This document shows, piece after piece, positions 25,508 through 34,745 of a stretch of 64,000 nt of DNA; the stretch's first letter is position 1, and each line of letters opens with the position of its first letter. The translations under genes were made by a program, and so were the position numbers. The notes under the pieces are model-generated. The model saw only the letters and a program-made list of their open reading frames with translations. It made no database searches and was not told where the DNA came from. Source of the DNA: Verrucomicrobiota bacterium (GTDB lineage: Bacteria; Verrucomicrobiota; Verrucomicrobiia; Methylacidiphilales; JBCCWR01); assembly GCA_039192515.1 (NCBI GenBank), contig JBCCXA010000011.1, positions 35,447 through 99,446 of the forward strand, read 5' to 3'.

Positions 25508-26824
25508 TTAAAAGAGAGCAAAAGAAAGTTTTTTATTACCAGAGGAGATTTCGCTTAGTTGTTTGGTGAAACTTGGGTATGAGGTATCAATACAATCCAC
25601 ATTTTCAATTGCGCTGGGGCCATCTGCCTTGAGTGCAAGAATGGCAGAAGCCATAGCAATCCTGTGGTCTCCATAACTCTTAACGGCTGCTGCTTTGATA
25701 GGGTGACCACCTTCGATGATGAGGCCATCTTCAGTCTCTTCAACAGGGACACCAAATGCTTTGAGATTCGTAGCCACTGCAGCAAGCCTATCTGATTCTT
25801 TAACGCGGAGCTCAGCGGCATCTTTGATAATTGTTTGCCCTTTTGCACAGGCGGCAGCTACGGCAATGATAGGGATTTCATCAATGATATTGGGAATTTC
25901 ATTGCCACCTATTTCAACGCCCTGAAGCTCCTCCGTTTCAGAAATACGGATGCTACCAGTGGGTTCGAAATCATTGTGTTCGATATGTTCTCGGATGGCT
26001 GCACCCATGCGCATCATAACATTGAGAAGGCCTGTTCGAGTAGGATTGAGTCCTACGTTGACAATACGCAAAGCGGACTCAGGTAAAATAGAAGCTGCAA
26101 CGATCCAAAAAGCTGCGGAAGAGAAGTCTCCTGGAACGCTAATGTTGACGCCGTTGAGTTTTTGACCTCCATGGACAGTAATGTTTTTTCCATCGTTGTC
26201 TATAGTGGCACGCATGTAGCGAAGCATGCGTTCGGTATGGTCACGGGATGGGATAGTTTCTTCCACAGTGGTTTTTCCATTTGCTTGAAGACCTGCTAAT
26301 AGGATGCAGGACTTTAGCTGGGCACTGGGAATAGGTAGATGGTAGGAGATGCCTTCAAGGGGCTTTCCTTCAATCACAATAGGGGGGCGCTTTCCTTTCC
26401 CTTCACATAAAATCTTAGCACCCATCATTGTTAGAGGCTCCATGATCCGTTTCATGGGGCGGTTATTGAGTGATTCATCACCGAATAAACTGGAATTAAA
26501 CTGTTGTCCGGCAAGGATACCTGACATAAGCCGCATGGTGGTGCCTGAGTTTCCGCAATCTAAGGGTTCACCAGATGCGAGGAGCTTGCCATTTCTACCG
26601 CGAATGATCATAGAAGTAGGGTTGATTTTTTCAGTTTCAACACCTAAAGCTTGCATGGCTTTCAAGGTTCCCAAGCAATCCGCACTGGGAAGAAACCCTG
26701 TAACCTTCGACTCGCCGTCCGCTAGACCTGCAAACATAAGAGCGCGGTGCGAAATGCTCTTGTCACCTGGAACTGAGATTTCGGTTCGAAAGTTTTTAAT
26801 AGGAGTGACCTTAAGTTGTGACAT
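25508..26824 (-). CDS. aroA: 5-enolpyruvylshikimate-3-phosphate synthase
   Basis: Joins shikimate-3-phosphate and phosphoenolpyruvate, the sixth step of the shikimate pathway. It shows GDKSISHRA (phosphate binding), LDCGNSGTTMRLMSG and LRVKESDRL, all intact. The start is taken as ATG 26824 (MSQLKV), which overlaps tyrA by 14 bases; the longer frame to 26878 adds 18 residues that fall inside tyrA and are probably not translated. About 438 residues, the normal size. Confidence 0.95.
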   Translation of the reverse strand: MSQLKVTPIKNFRTEISVPGDKSISHRALMFAGLADGESKVTGFLPSADCLGTLKAMQALGVETEKINPTSMIIRGRNGKLLASGEPLDCGNSGTTMRLMSGILAGQQFNSSLFGDESLNNRPMKRIMEPLTMMGAKILCEGKGKRPPIVIEGKPLEGISYHLPIPSAQLKSCILLAGLQANGKTTVEETIPSRDHTERMLRYMRATIDNDGKNITVHGGQKLNGVNISVPGDFSSAAFWIVAASILPESALRIVNVGLNPTRTGLLNVMMRMGAAIREHIEHNDFEPTGSIRISETEELQGVEIGGNEIPNIIDEIPIIAVAAACAKGQTIIKDAAELRVKESDRLAAVATNLKAFGVPVEETEDGLIIEGGHPIKAAAVKSYGDHRIAMASAILALKADGPSAIENVDCIDTSYPSFTKQLSEISSGNKKLSFALF

Positions 26825-27698
26825 GATGTTTTTTAAGTGCTCTGCGGGACTGGGCGGCTTTTTCAAGGACTTTGCCAAGTGCCGTTAAGTTACCTTGTTC
26901 TAGATAAAGTTTTGCTTCTTGCAAGGCGACAATGAATTGATCAATAGATTTTATGACGGGTTGCTTATTATCGGATAGAATTTCTAGCCACATTTGAGAT
27001 GGGCTAGCGGCGATGCGTGTAAAATCACGAAAGCCAGGGCCAAGCATGGAAAAGGCATCTACTTGAGTGCAATTCATGACAAGAAAGGCAAGTAGGTGAG
27101 GAAAATGGCTGATTTCCGCGGCAAACTGATCGTGTTTTTCGGCAGATAGAGTAATGACTTTTGAACCCAGAAAAGTCCAAAAGGTCTCTAGCTTTTGTAT
27201 TGCTTCCTTTTGAGTTTTGTCAGTTGGTGTCAGAACGGTTACGGCATCCTGGTAAAGTGTGGAAGAGGCGGAGGAAAACCCAGAGCTATCGCTTCCTGCC
27301 ATGGGATGTGAGCCGCACCAGAGAACGTTCTTATCTAATTGACTAGATGCGATCTCATCAACGGAAGCCTTTGTGCTTCCGACATCAGTGACTAGGGTGC
27401 CTGCTTCAAAATAGGGGGAATATTTTTTAAGAAGTTCAGAGGTAATCTTTACCGGTGTGCAGAAAATGATGAGTTCGGCACCTGAAATAGCTTCTCTAAG
27501 AGAAGTCGTTGTCTTCAGCTCAGGCTGTGCAGTTCGGATGGAAGATAACGAGGACTCATTTCTTCCCCAAACCCTAATATCTGGAGCATCTTTTAGATTT
27601 TGTCGCCTACTATTTTCAATAACAGCGAGCGCAATAGAGCCGCCCATAAGCCCAGGCCCAATGACAGCAATGGAGGAAAATGGAAAATCATTATTCAT
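26811..27698 (-). CDS. tyrA: Prephenate dehydrogenase
   Basis: Oxidises prephenate to 4-hydroxyphenylpyruvate in tyrosine synthesis, or arogenate to tyrosine. The 295-residue protein has the NAD(P)-binding GPGLMGGSIA at about 14-23, the catalytic-region GSHPMAGSDSSGF near 130 and the helical dimerisation part with SHFPHLLAF near 192. No chorismate mutase or ACT domain is fused. It overlaps both neighbours (hisC by 8 bases, aroA by 14). Confidence 0.93.
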   Translation of the reverse strand: MNNDFPFSSIAVIGPGLMGGSIALAVIENSRRQNLKDAPDIRVWGRNESSLSSIRTAQPELKTTTSLREAISGAELIIFCTPVKITSELLKKYSPYFEAGTLVTDVGSTKASVDEIASSQLDKNVLWCGSHPMAGSDSSGFSSASSTLYQDAVTVLTPTDKTQKEAIQKLETFWTFLGSKVITLSAEKHDQFAAEISHFPHLLAFLVMNCTQVDAFSMLGPGFRDFTRIAASPSQMWLEILSDNKQPVIKSIDQFIVALQEAKLYLEQGNLTALGKVLEKAAQSRRALKKHHVTT

Positions 27699-28794
27699 TT
27701 ATGCAGGAAACGAGTTCTTCTTCAAAATGAGTCATTTGTTCGGCTGTGCCAATGGAAACGCGGATCCACTCTGGCAGTCCGTAGCTTTTGAGTGAGCGTA
27801 CGATGACTCCCTTCTGCAGGAGAGCGTGAAATACCCGATCTGCATCTTTGACATTCATCATAAGGAAATTAGCGTAGGAAGGGAGGTAAGGGATTTGATT
27901 TGCTTCACAGAAATCTCTTAATCGAGCAAGGCCTTGGTGTGTGATATCCTTGGTTTTATTCTGATGCTCAAGATCTTTGAAGCCTTCTAATGCAGCGGCT
28001 TGAGCAATGGCATTGACATTGAAGGGTTGTCTTGAGCGTTGTAGTGCCTCGGCAGTGTCTTCTCTGGTAATGCCATAACCGACACGAAGTGCGGCGAGTC
28101 CTTGAATTTTAGAAAAAGTTCTTAAAATAATGAGATTGGGAAACTGCTTGAGCCATTCGATGGACGGAGGGGGTTCTTTCAGGAATTCATAGTATGCTTC
28201 ATCCAATACGCAGATAACATGCTCGGGAAGTGATTCGATAAAAGACTTTAGCTCATTAGTAGGAATGAGTGTCCCGGTTGGGTTATTGGGATTGGCAATG
28301 AAGACGAGACGAGTGTTCTGCTTTATTGAGGCCTTCATGGCATCTAGATCATGAGCAAAATTGCGATCAGAAGTTTCAATGAATTCGACATCAAAGAGCT
28401 GAGCCATGAGTTTGTAGACGACAAAAGCATAACTACTAGCAATAACACTCGTATGACCTGGGCGAGTGAAAGCATGGTAGGCGAGCTCAATAATTTCGTT
28501 AGAACCATTGCCTAAGACTACTTGGCTTTTAGAGAGTTTATTATGCTCCGCGATAGTTTGGCGTAGGTGAAAACCTCCACCATCAGGGTAAATATGAGTT
28601 TGCGAAGCCATTTCAGTAATAGCTTTTAGAGCTTTGGGTGATGGACCAAGGGGGTTTTCATTTGATGCAAGCTTTGAAATAGAGGAAGGATCTAGGCCTA
28701 GTTCTCTGGCTACATCATCTATGGGTTTGCCCGGTTCATAAGGAACGAGAGCGCTTAAATTCGGGTTGGCTAACTTATTTAATAGCTTTTTCAT
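27691..28794 (-). CDS. hisC: Histidinol-phosphate / aromatic aminotransferase
   Basis: PLP-dependent fold type I aminotransferase. It has SNENPLGPSPKAL, NPNNPTG, the PLP-lysine motif RTFSKIQGLAALRVGYG and a C-terminal RVSIGT that binds the substrate carboxylate. ATG 28794 (MKKLLN) is preferred; the frame extends to 28863 but the extra 23 residues look unlike the family. Because the next genes are tyrA and aroA, the enzyme may act mainly on aromatic keto acids rather than, or as well as, histidinol phosphate. Confidence 0.88.
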   Translation of the reverse strand: MKKLLNKLANPNLSALVPYEPGKPIDDVARELGLDPSSISKLASNENPLGPSPKALKAITEMASQTHIYPDGGGFHLRQTIAEHNKLSKSQVVLGNGSNEIIELAYHAFTRPGHTSVIASSYAFVVYKLMAQLFDVEFIETSDRNFAHDLDAMKASIKQNTRLVFIANPNNPTGTLIPTNELKSFIESLPEHVICVLDEAYYEFLKEPPPSIEWLKQFPNLIILRTFSKIQGLAALRVGYGITREDTAEALQRSRQPFNVNAIAQAAALEGFKDLEHQNKTKDITHQGLARLRDFCEANQIPYLPSYANFLMMNVKDADRVFHALLQKGVIVRSLKSYGLPEWIRVSIGTAEQMTHFEEELVSCINE

Positions 28795-28891
28795 AAAACT
28801 GGAGACAAACGGCTGAAATAATGCCTTAAGCCAGGCATGTTGTCCACTAGATTGACATAGCAAACCAATTAGATATTGTTAATGGTCTAGT

Positions 28892-29473
28892 ATGTCAGAG
28901 ATTACCCTCCAACCAATTGGTGTGCTTGGATTCATGTCACGTAGACGCATCAGTATCTTACAGCCATTTGGGTCTTTTCATGAGCTAGCTGCCGAACAAA
29001 TTCTCATTGAGCAAGGTCAAGAACCTAATACTTTATATATCGTCGTGAGTGGTAGACTTGAAGTTTTCAAAACCTTAGAAAGTAACGCAGTGACTCTCGG
29101 ACAGGTAGAGTCCGGTGATTGCTTGGGCGAAATCAGCCTATTTGAGCCAACCAGCGCAACCGCTACGGTTAAAGCTATAGAAGATTGTGTTTTATGGAGT
29201 TTAGGTTTAGAGGGGCTGCATGCCTTTATGGAACAAGAAGCGACTTCTGGAGCTCAATTACTACTTGGTATCACACAGCTTCTAAGTAGGCGCCTCAAAT
29301 TGGCCAATACGGCAATCGCTGCAAGTCATGTGATGCCAAACCACCTATGCGTGAGACGCCGTCATACAGATAGCCTCGATGCAGAAAATTGGGTGCAAGA
29401 AGATAAAAAAGGGTTTGAAAAGCTTACCGGGAAAAAAAATCAGTATAAATTGCCTGATCGAATTAAGTGGTAG
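28892..29473 (+). CDS. Cyclic-nucleotide-binding domain protein without DNA-binding domain
   Basis: The 193-residue protein has a single cyclic-nucleotide-binding (Crp-effector-like) domain at about 22-145, with ILIEQGQEPNTLYIVVSG and the phosphate-binding cassette GDCLGEISLFEPTSATATV; the Arg usual at the cassette end is replaced by Ala-Thr-Ala. There is no helix-turn-helix; the last 45 residues are basic and polar. It may be a regulatory subunit sensing lipid, cAMP or another ligand. It is 31 bases upstream of a PAS/receiver protein gene, probably in one transcript. Confidence 0.8.
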   Translation: MSEITLQPIGVLGFMSRRRISILQPFGSFHELAAEQILIEQGQEPNTLYIVVSGRLEVFKTLESNAVTLGQVESGDCLGEISLFEPTSATATVKAIEDCVLWSLGLEGLHAFMEQEATSGAQLLLGITQLLSRRLKLANTAIAASHVMPNHLCVRRRHTDSLDAENWVQEDKKGFEKLTGKKNQYKLPDRIKW

Positions 29474-29503
29474 GATTCTGTTATCTTTTCATAACCTTTT
29501 ACT

Positions 29504-30991
29504 ATGGCTAGGCAAGACGTTAAGCTAATAGGACACGACGAGTTTACCCAAATAACTAAGGTGGGAACGTTTACTCTTGCTTGGGAGTCAGAAAAAAAAC
29601 GGTTTATCTTTCGCAATGTAAATGACTCATTTTCTGATCTTTTATCAGTTCCTTCAAAATATATAGTCGGACGTGATATTTTATCTGCTCTACCTATAAC
29701 TTTTGCAGCGGACTTTGAAGGGTGTTGCCTTGAATCCCATACCCAAGCTAAGGAGACCGTGCACCGCCTATGTTACCGTTTTGATTCTGGTGAAATTTGG
29801 CTCTTATTTCATCTTACTCCCGCTAATGAAAGTCAGAGCTTTCCAGGGTTGCTAGGAATTTGTCTAGATGTGACTCACATTATGCGCGCGCAAAATACGC
29901 TTTCGCAGACCGATGAATTAGCTGCGTATGTATCCACAGCACTTAACCGCTTTTCAAATCCTATACTTATTGCCCAACGGATGAGTGACGAGTTTTGTGT
30001 TATTCATATCAATCAAGCCTTTACAGCTCAATTAGGCTATGTATCAGGTGAAGTGGTTGGCAGAGATCCGTTTTTTTTGTTATTCCGCAAAGGGCTTGTT
30101 TTTTTTCAAAGCCAGATGACACACTTAGATGATGAAGGCGTTAGTTTTTCCCAGCGCGCGATATGTTATTCTCAAGCAGGTAATAAGGCAATTTGGAGGG
30201 TGGTTTTTGAACCTATTCGGGAGAAAGACCTGAGAATGAGTGGGATTAGGATAAGGCTATACGCAACCGATCAGGATGAAGGAGAGTCTGCGGTAGAGGA
30301 GATTTTAAGTCCAGAAGACCACAGCAAGGAAGAGCGCATCGCTTTATCTGATGTGGCCTATGGTATCTCTTCAGACTTTAAGCAATTAGTCAGCATGATC
30401 GAGAATCATCTAGAACTGCTTAAGCCCATACCTGAAAAGACAGCACTTTGTTGCCTGGAATTTTGTCGCAAGGCAGTGGAATCAGCTAGTGAGTCTCTAG
30501 TAGATCTCTTAAAAAGCGTGCCACAGGAGCTTGAAGTTCATAGTAGCACTGTGCAGATTGGAACTCAAACGAGGAACATATCACTTGATATAGAAAATCA
30601 AACAGCTAAGGAGGATCTCTATGCTCTTATTGTGGTGACCGAGCGCATGATTCAATTAATGATAGATGATGCCCTGGCTGGAAAAGGGTTTCGAACCAAA
30701 ATTGCATCCTCAGGTAAGAATGCAATTGAGTCACTGAAAGAGAGTGATGAGTTTCCTCATGTGATTGTCGTGGATTACCAGCTAGTAGATATGACAGGTT
30801 TAAATTTTGTTCGTGAAGTTCGTCAGCATAATTTCGAGCAACAATTTGTCATGGTTACTAGCTATATGCGTGACGAAAAAGCATTGGAATTGAGGAAAGA
30901 AAAACTAATTACGCTTTTTAAGCCTTTTGCGGCAAAGCAGCTACTCAAGGCTGTGCACAAGGCGTTACAAAATAGTGCTCAAAAGGAATAG
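29504..30991 (+). CDS. PAS-PAS-receiver signalling protein without kinase ATPase domain
   Basis: The 495-residue protein appears to contain two PAS-like domains (about 15-130 and 145-255), a helical stretch resembling a degenerate dimerisation domain (about 280-345) and a response-regulator receiver domain at about 370-490 with phospho-acceptor Asp in VVDYQL, Thr/Ser in VMVTSY and Lys in LFKPF. There is no HATPase domain, so it cannot phosphorylate itself and must receive phosphate from another kinase or act by binding. It follows the cyclic-nucleotide-binding gene. Confidence 0.75.
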   Translation: MARQDVKLIGHDEFTQITKVGTFTLAWESEKKRFIFRNVNDSFSDLLSVPSKYIVGRDILSALPITFAADFEGCCLESHTQAKETVHRLCYRFDSGEIWLLFHLTPANESQSFPGLLGICLDVTHIMRAQNTLSQTDELAAYVSTALNRFSNPILIAQRMSDEFCVIHINQAFTAQLGYVSGEVVGRDPFFLLFRKGLVFFQSQMTHLDDEGVSFSQRAICYSQAGNKAIWRVVFEPIREKDLRMSGIRIRLYATDQDEGESAVEEILSPEDHSKEERIALSDVAYGISSDFKQLVSMIENHLELLKPIPEKTALCCLEFCRKAVESASESLVDLLKSVPQELEVHSSTVQIGTQTRNISLDIENQTAKEDLYALIVVTERMIQLMIDDALAGKGFRTKIASSGKNAIESLKESDEFPHVIVVDYQLVDMTGLNFVREVRQHNFEQQFVMVTSYMRDEKALELRKEKLITLFKPFAAKQLLKAVHKALQNSAQKE

Positions 30992-31072
30992 TCTATGAAA
31001 AGTCCTGCTCGCTCTATTGCCTTGACCAGCCAAAGCTAGCTATTCTACTGTTGGATTTTAATAGAGCCGAAT

Positions 31073-31245
31073 GATGTCAAAGAAGTAGAATGTGATGTAT
31101 AGCTTGAGCGATAAGGAAAACAGAGTTGAAGAAGATGTATCCAAACGTTACATATTGGGGAGATTCTGTGATTCTTGTGGCCAAAATGTTGCGCAGATCT
31201 TTAAATCTCTATTGCACCACTCGGGTTAGATTACTGATAAGTGGC
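31073..31245 (+). repeat. Dispersed repeat, copy C
   Basis: Blocks GATGTCAAAGAAGTAGAA, GCTTGAGCGATAAGGAAAAC, GAAGATGTAT, GCGCAGATCTTTAAATCTC and ATTGCACCACTCGGGTTAGA line up in order with copy A. It fills most of the gap before the GYF/RDD gene and so sits upstream of the MoxR cluster. Confidence 0.6.
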
Positions 31246-31288
31246 AATCGTATTATTTTTAAATTCAAATTATAGGATGGAGTAGATC

Positions 31289-32083
31289 ATGAGCTGGTAC
31301 TATCAAAAAGGTCAGGAGCAAGCGGGACCTGTAGATGAGAAAGAGGTTCTTCGCTTAGCAAGCACGGGCGAAATTAATGATCTAACCTTGGTTTGGAAAG
31401 AGGGGATGAGTGGATGGAAGTCCTATGTAGAAGTAAAAGATACCTTTGACTCCTCCGATGGAAATAGCATTCAAAGTTCACAGGGTGAGATGGTTACTTG
31501 TAGTGTATCCGGTAAATCTGTTCCTAAGAGAGAGGCGATTGAATTAAATGGACGTTGGGTTTCGGCTGAACATAAGAATGAGGCGCTTGAGAGAATCAAG
31601 TCTGGCGTTGGATTAGATGAAGGGATTTATAACTATATCGGCTTTTGGTGGCGAGTATTGGCCAGGCTCGTAGATGGTATTATCACATCAATTGTATCTT
31701 ACGCTCTTATGTTTCTATTAGCTATACCTTTTGGCGTGGCGGGTTTTGCAAGCAATTTAATTGGACAAAGCAGTGATGCATCTGCAGGCACCGTGGGTAT
31801 ATATTTTATCATTCAATTGGTGTGTTCTTTAGGCATACCTATGGCCTATGAGGTCTTTTTGATTGGTAAATTTGGTGCGACTATAGGAAAAAAACTTATT
31901 GGAGCAAAAGTGATACGTTCGGATGGATCTAAGTTGACTTATATGCGAGCTTTCGGTCGGTACTGGGGTATTATGCTAAGTGGTATTATTCTGTATATTG
32001 GATATATTATGGTTGCCTTTGATCGTGAGAAACGTGGATTGCATGATAAATTATGCGATACTCTAGTGGTGAGAAATAATTGA
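31289..32083 (+). CDS. GYF_2 and RDD domain membrane protein
   Basis: First gene of the MoxR cluster. The 264-residue protein has a GYF_2-type domain at about 1-52 (WYYQKGQEQAGPV, then LVWKEGMSGWKSY), a middle segment with VTCSVSGKSVPKREAI, and an RDD membrane domain at about 112-262 with the opening Arg-Asp in VLARLVDGII, a GATIGKKLIGAKV block and closing FDREKRGLHDKLCDT. GYF-type modules bind proline-rich peptides or partner proteins; RDD domains are membrane modules of uncertain transport role. GGAG before the ATG supports the start. Confidence 0.85.
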   Translation: MSWYYQKGQEQAGPVDEKEVLRLASTGEINDLTLVWKEGMSGWKSYVEVKDTFDSSDGNSIQSSQGEMVTCSVSGKSVPKREAIELNGRWVSAEHKNEALERIKSGVGLDEGIYNYIGFWWRVLARLVDGIITSIVSYALMFLLAIPFGVAGFASNLIGQSSDASAGTVGIYFIIQLVCSLGIPMAYEVFLIGKFGATIGKKLIGAKVIRSDGSKLTYMRAFGRYWGIMLSGIILYIGYIMVAFDREKRGLHDKLCDTLVVRNN

Positions 32084-32122
32084 TAGATTTTCTTTCTGCG
32101 CAGGCTGTAGTTTTATGGATGT

Positions 32123-32758
32123 ATGGGCGAGCTACTGAAATGTCGAAAATGTGGGGTTTTACTTAAAGGTGGTAGTATCCTAGATGGCAGCTATGAAGCG
32201 TGCCCAAGCTGTCAGGCAAGTAGTCGTTTAAAAGTATACCCAGCCTATTTTGATAAAATTGAAAAGGGAAAATTAGGTCAGAAAGCACTAGGTGACAAGG
32301 AAGCTACTTGTTATTTCCATCCGGATCGCAAAGCGGTCGCTATTTGTGATGAATGCGGCAAATTCGTATGCGAGCTATGTGCAATTCCAGATCCCTTGGC
32401 AAATGATGGAGCTTCTGAAGGGGTTTTATGTCCAGAGTGCTATAGCCGTAAACTAGAATCTTCCGGTCGTAGAGGCGGAAGGGAGGAAGTCTTTTTATAC
32501 GATGGTATGGCAGTCAGTCTGGCTGTTGTTCCCCTTATACCCCCTATTTGTATTATTATGTATTGGGCAATTATCTTTACTGCACCAGCGGCATTATTTC
32601 TCTCGATAGCTTATTGGGGTAAGACTAGACATTTTATGCCTAGATCCAAGATTCGTAATATCGTGGCAATAGTATTCTCACTTCTCCAGGTGCTTTTCCT
32701 CATAGGCATAGTTGTACTCATAGTGACAAGCTTAACATTCGGTGAAATGGGGTCATGA
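32123..32758 (+). CDS. Zinc-ribbon / B-box-like membrane protein
   Basis: The 211-residue protein has two Cys-rich modules: an N-terminal ribbon (CRKCGVLL with CPSCQAS) and a B-box-like motif at about 60-110 with CYFHPDRKAVAICDECGKFVCELC and a closing CPEC. A long hydrophobic region follows with two or three helices (about 130-205). The motif faces the cytoplasm in the likely topology. The same B-box-like pattern is repeated in the protein encoded at 33326. Function unknown; it overlaps the next gene by four bases. Confidence 0.75.
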   Translation: MGELLKCRKCGVLLKGGSILDGSYEACPSCQASSRLKVYPAYFDKIEKGKLGQKALGDKEATCYFHPDRKAVAICDECGKFVCELCAIPDPLANDGASEGVLCPECYSRKLESSGRRGGREEVFLYDGMAVSLAVVPLIPPICIIMYWAIIFTAPAALFLSIAYWGKTRHFMPRSKIRNIVAIVFSLLQVLFLIGIVVLIVTSLTFGEMGS

Positions 32759-33300
32759 GCTATACGAAACTTAAAATTAAAGGGGCATCTATGCAAAGTC
32801 TCTTGAGTGTCCGCAAATCTAATCTATGGCTTGAGGAAGATCATTTTTTACATGTGGAAGGTAGAGGTCTCATTTTCACCTTTTGGGAGCACTACCAAAG
32901 GCTATATTTTGAAAATATCAAAGGCATCATTATCTTAACTACGAAATTGTACTTGATACATAGCGTTAGTTATAGCTTGATCGGGTTGTTTTTTTTACTC
33001 TTAGGTGTGGGCTCGAGCTTATTAGTATCTGATAATTTGACAAAATGGATAGTTATCTTGGTAGTTGGTGCTATCGGTACATTGTTTTTAATAAGAGGTA
33101 TATTTATTGGGCTTTTTCGAAAGAGCTGTAAGTTTTTGATTCTTACTAATGTAGCAGCAATAGAAATACCCTCTCTAAATACGATGCGTGTTGCTGAGAA
33201 TACCGAGAAAATCTTGTCAGGATTTATAGAGAAAGCGCAAGGTAAGCTGGACCAAGAGGGTTTAAAAAAGGTCATAGAGATTGAAAAAAGTGATCTTTAG
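32755..33300 (+). CDS. Membrane protein of unknown function
   Basis: Not recognised. The 181-residue product has an N-terminal soluble part (about 15-70) that resembles a beta-rich membrane-associated fold, two membrane helices (about 72-93 and 98-120) and a soluble C-terminal helical tail ending in Lys/Glu-rich sequence. The start codon overlaps the previous stop (ATGA). ATG at about codon 13 (MQSLLS) is an alternative. Its place in the cluster suggests it is a partner of the surrounding membrane proteins. Confidence 0.65.
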   Translation: MSYTKLKIKGASMQSLLSVRKSNLWLEEDHFLHVEGRGLIFTFWEHYQRLYFENIKGIIILTTKLYLIHSVSYSLIGLFFLLLGVGSSLLVSDNLTKWIVILVVGAIGTLFLIRGIFIGLFRKSCKFLILTNVAAIEIPSLNTMRVAENTEKILSGFIEKAQGKLDQEGLKKVIEIEKSDL

Positions 33301-33325
33301 AATTTCAATCATTATATTTTGATGT

Positions 33326-33709
33326 ATGAGACAGAAGCCTCCAGCCAATTTCTCAATTCTAAGTGAAGCTAATACGTTAGGTAGAAGTATTGCCTCAACA
33401 AGATGCTTTATTCATGAGGACCGAGAGGCGGTGGCTAAGTGTATAGAGTGTCATAATTTTTTCTGCAGTGAATGTGTGGTGGATTACGAGGGACGGATGC
33501 TTTGTAACCACTGTCTGGCTGAAATTGTAGCTAAGCATAAGGATGAAGAGAAAACAGGGTCACGATGGGGCGTTCTAGCAAAAGGGTCAGGATTAGTTCT
33601 ATCCATCATTCTTTTATGGGTTTTATTTTCAGGAGTAGGATTTCTTATCCAGGCTATTCCAGATAATTTTCATGAAGGTGGCTTTGTGAATAAAAGCCAG
33701 GGAAATTAG
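33326..33709 (+). CDS. B-box-like zinc finger membrane protein
   Basis: The 127-residue protein has a metal-binding motif at about 27-63, CFIHEDREAVAKCIECHNFFCSEC with a later CNHC, followed by a single membrane helix at about 87-110. It is a short version of the protein encoded at 32123, probably a paralogue. Presumably it tethers a cytoplasmic zinc-binding module to the membrane. It is one base from the following gene. Confidence 0.75.
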   Translation: MRQKPPANFSILSEANTLGRSIASTRCFIHEDREAVAKCIECHNFFCSECVVDYEGRMLCNHCLAEIVAKHKDEEKTGSRWGVLAKGSGLVLSIILLWVLFSGVGFLIQAIPDNFHEGGFVNKSQGN

Positions 33710-33710
33710 A

Positions 33711-34745
33711 ATGCTTAAAAAGAACAGGCTTCAAAGTGTGACAAAAGATGGTGGGTGGTTAGAGCGTCGTCTTGGAGGAAGCTTAAATTTAGTAGAAGAG
33801 GGTTTCCATCTTATTAAGGCATCATCCGTCGAAAGTTGGGTAACTTATCTTCTAGGCACCCTCCCTTTCCTTCTGGCGTTAATTTATTTTTGGGGTGATT
33901 TAGTATATAGGCCTAAGATAGAAACAAGCGAAATATTAGGCATGGCAGGAACGCTTTCTCTTCTATACATATGGATGAAGGTATGGCATTCCGTTTATAC
34001 AATGCGCTTACTGGAGGATTATACTGATGAGAAGCATGCTAAATTGACAGCGGAGGAATGGAGGCGAATCATTTTTTCTCAAGGCATTGTTCAACCCACT
34101 TCCTGGATTATATTGCCAACCGCTATTTTATTGCTCTTTCCATTTGGCTGGTGTTACGCCTTCTATCATAATTTTAATATTATAGGCGGTAAAGTTCGAG
34201 CAATTTCTAATAAGCAAACGGAATCATTATGGACTGATTTGAAGAGATCATGGGCTATGGCTATGGCTCGTCACAAAGAAAATCATTTACTAATATGGAT
34301 GGTAAGTCCTTATTTAATGGTGCTTAGCGCGGTTTTAGTGCTTGCTACTATCTATGCTCTGCAATTGATTTATATAGAAGAATTACGGTTACTAGCCGCG
34401 TTAATGATGGTTTGGATATGGATATTGGCAGGGGTATTGATTCTTATGGTTCCGGTTGCCGCTGCCGTGGCTATTAATATAGCAAGCGTAATCATAGTAG
34501 GACCTATGCTCGTGAAAATTTTATTTGGAATAGAGAGCTCATTTACGATGAGCGGGACTAACTTTTTTTCAACAACTTTTGTCGTGATTGTTTGTGCTTT
34601 GACTTTTTTAGTTATGGAGCCTCTTGTAAAAGCTGCTTATGTTTTACGCATATATAGAGAGTCGTCTAAAAAAACGGGACGAGATCTTTTAGTAAATTTG
34701 CATAAAGTAAAAAAGAAAAAATCTGCAATTCAAGGACAGGTATGA
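33711..34745 (+). CDS. Polytopic membrane protein of the MoxR cluster
   Basis: A 344-residue protein with about six hydrophobic segments (about 45-62, 75-95, 124-150, 190-218, 225-262, 282-305) and a basic C-terminus (VKKKKSA). I do not recognise the family; similar polytopic proteins commonly precede DUF4129 genes in MoxR clusters. It overlaps the DUF4129 gene by four bases (ATGA). Confidence 0.7.
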   Translation: MLKKNRLQSVTKDGGWLERRLGGSLNLVEEGFHLIKASSVESWVTYLLGTLPFLLALIYFWGDLVYRPKIETSEILGMAGTLSLLYIWMKVWHSVYTMRLLEDYTDEKHAKLTAEEWRRIIFSQGIVQPTSWIILPTAILLLFPFGWCYAFYHNFNIIGGKVRAISNKQTESLWTDLKRSWAMAMARHKENHLLIWMVSPYLMVLSAVLVLATIYALQLIYIEELRLLAALMMVWIWILAGVLILMVPVAAAVAINIASVIIVGPMLVKILFGIESSFTMSGTNFFSTTFVVIVCALTFLVMEPLVKAAYVLRIYRESSKKTGRDLLVNLHKVKKKKSAIQGQV

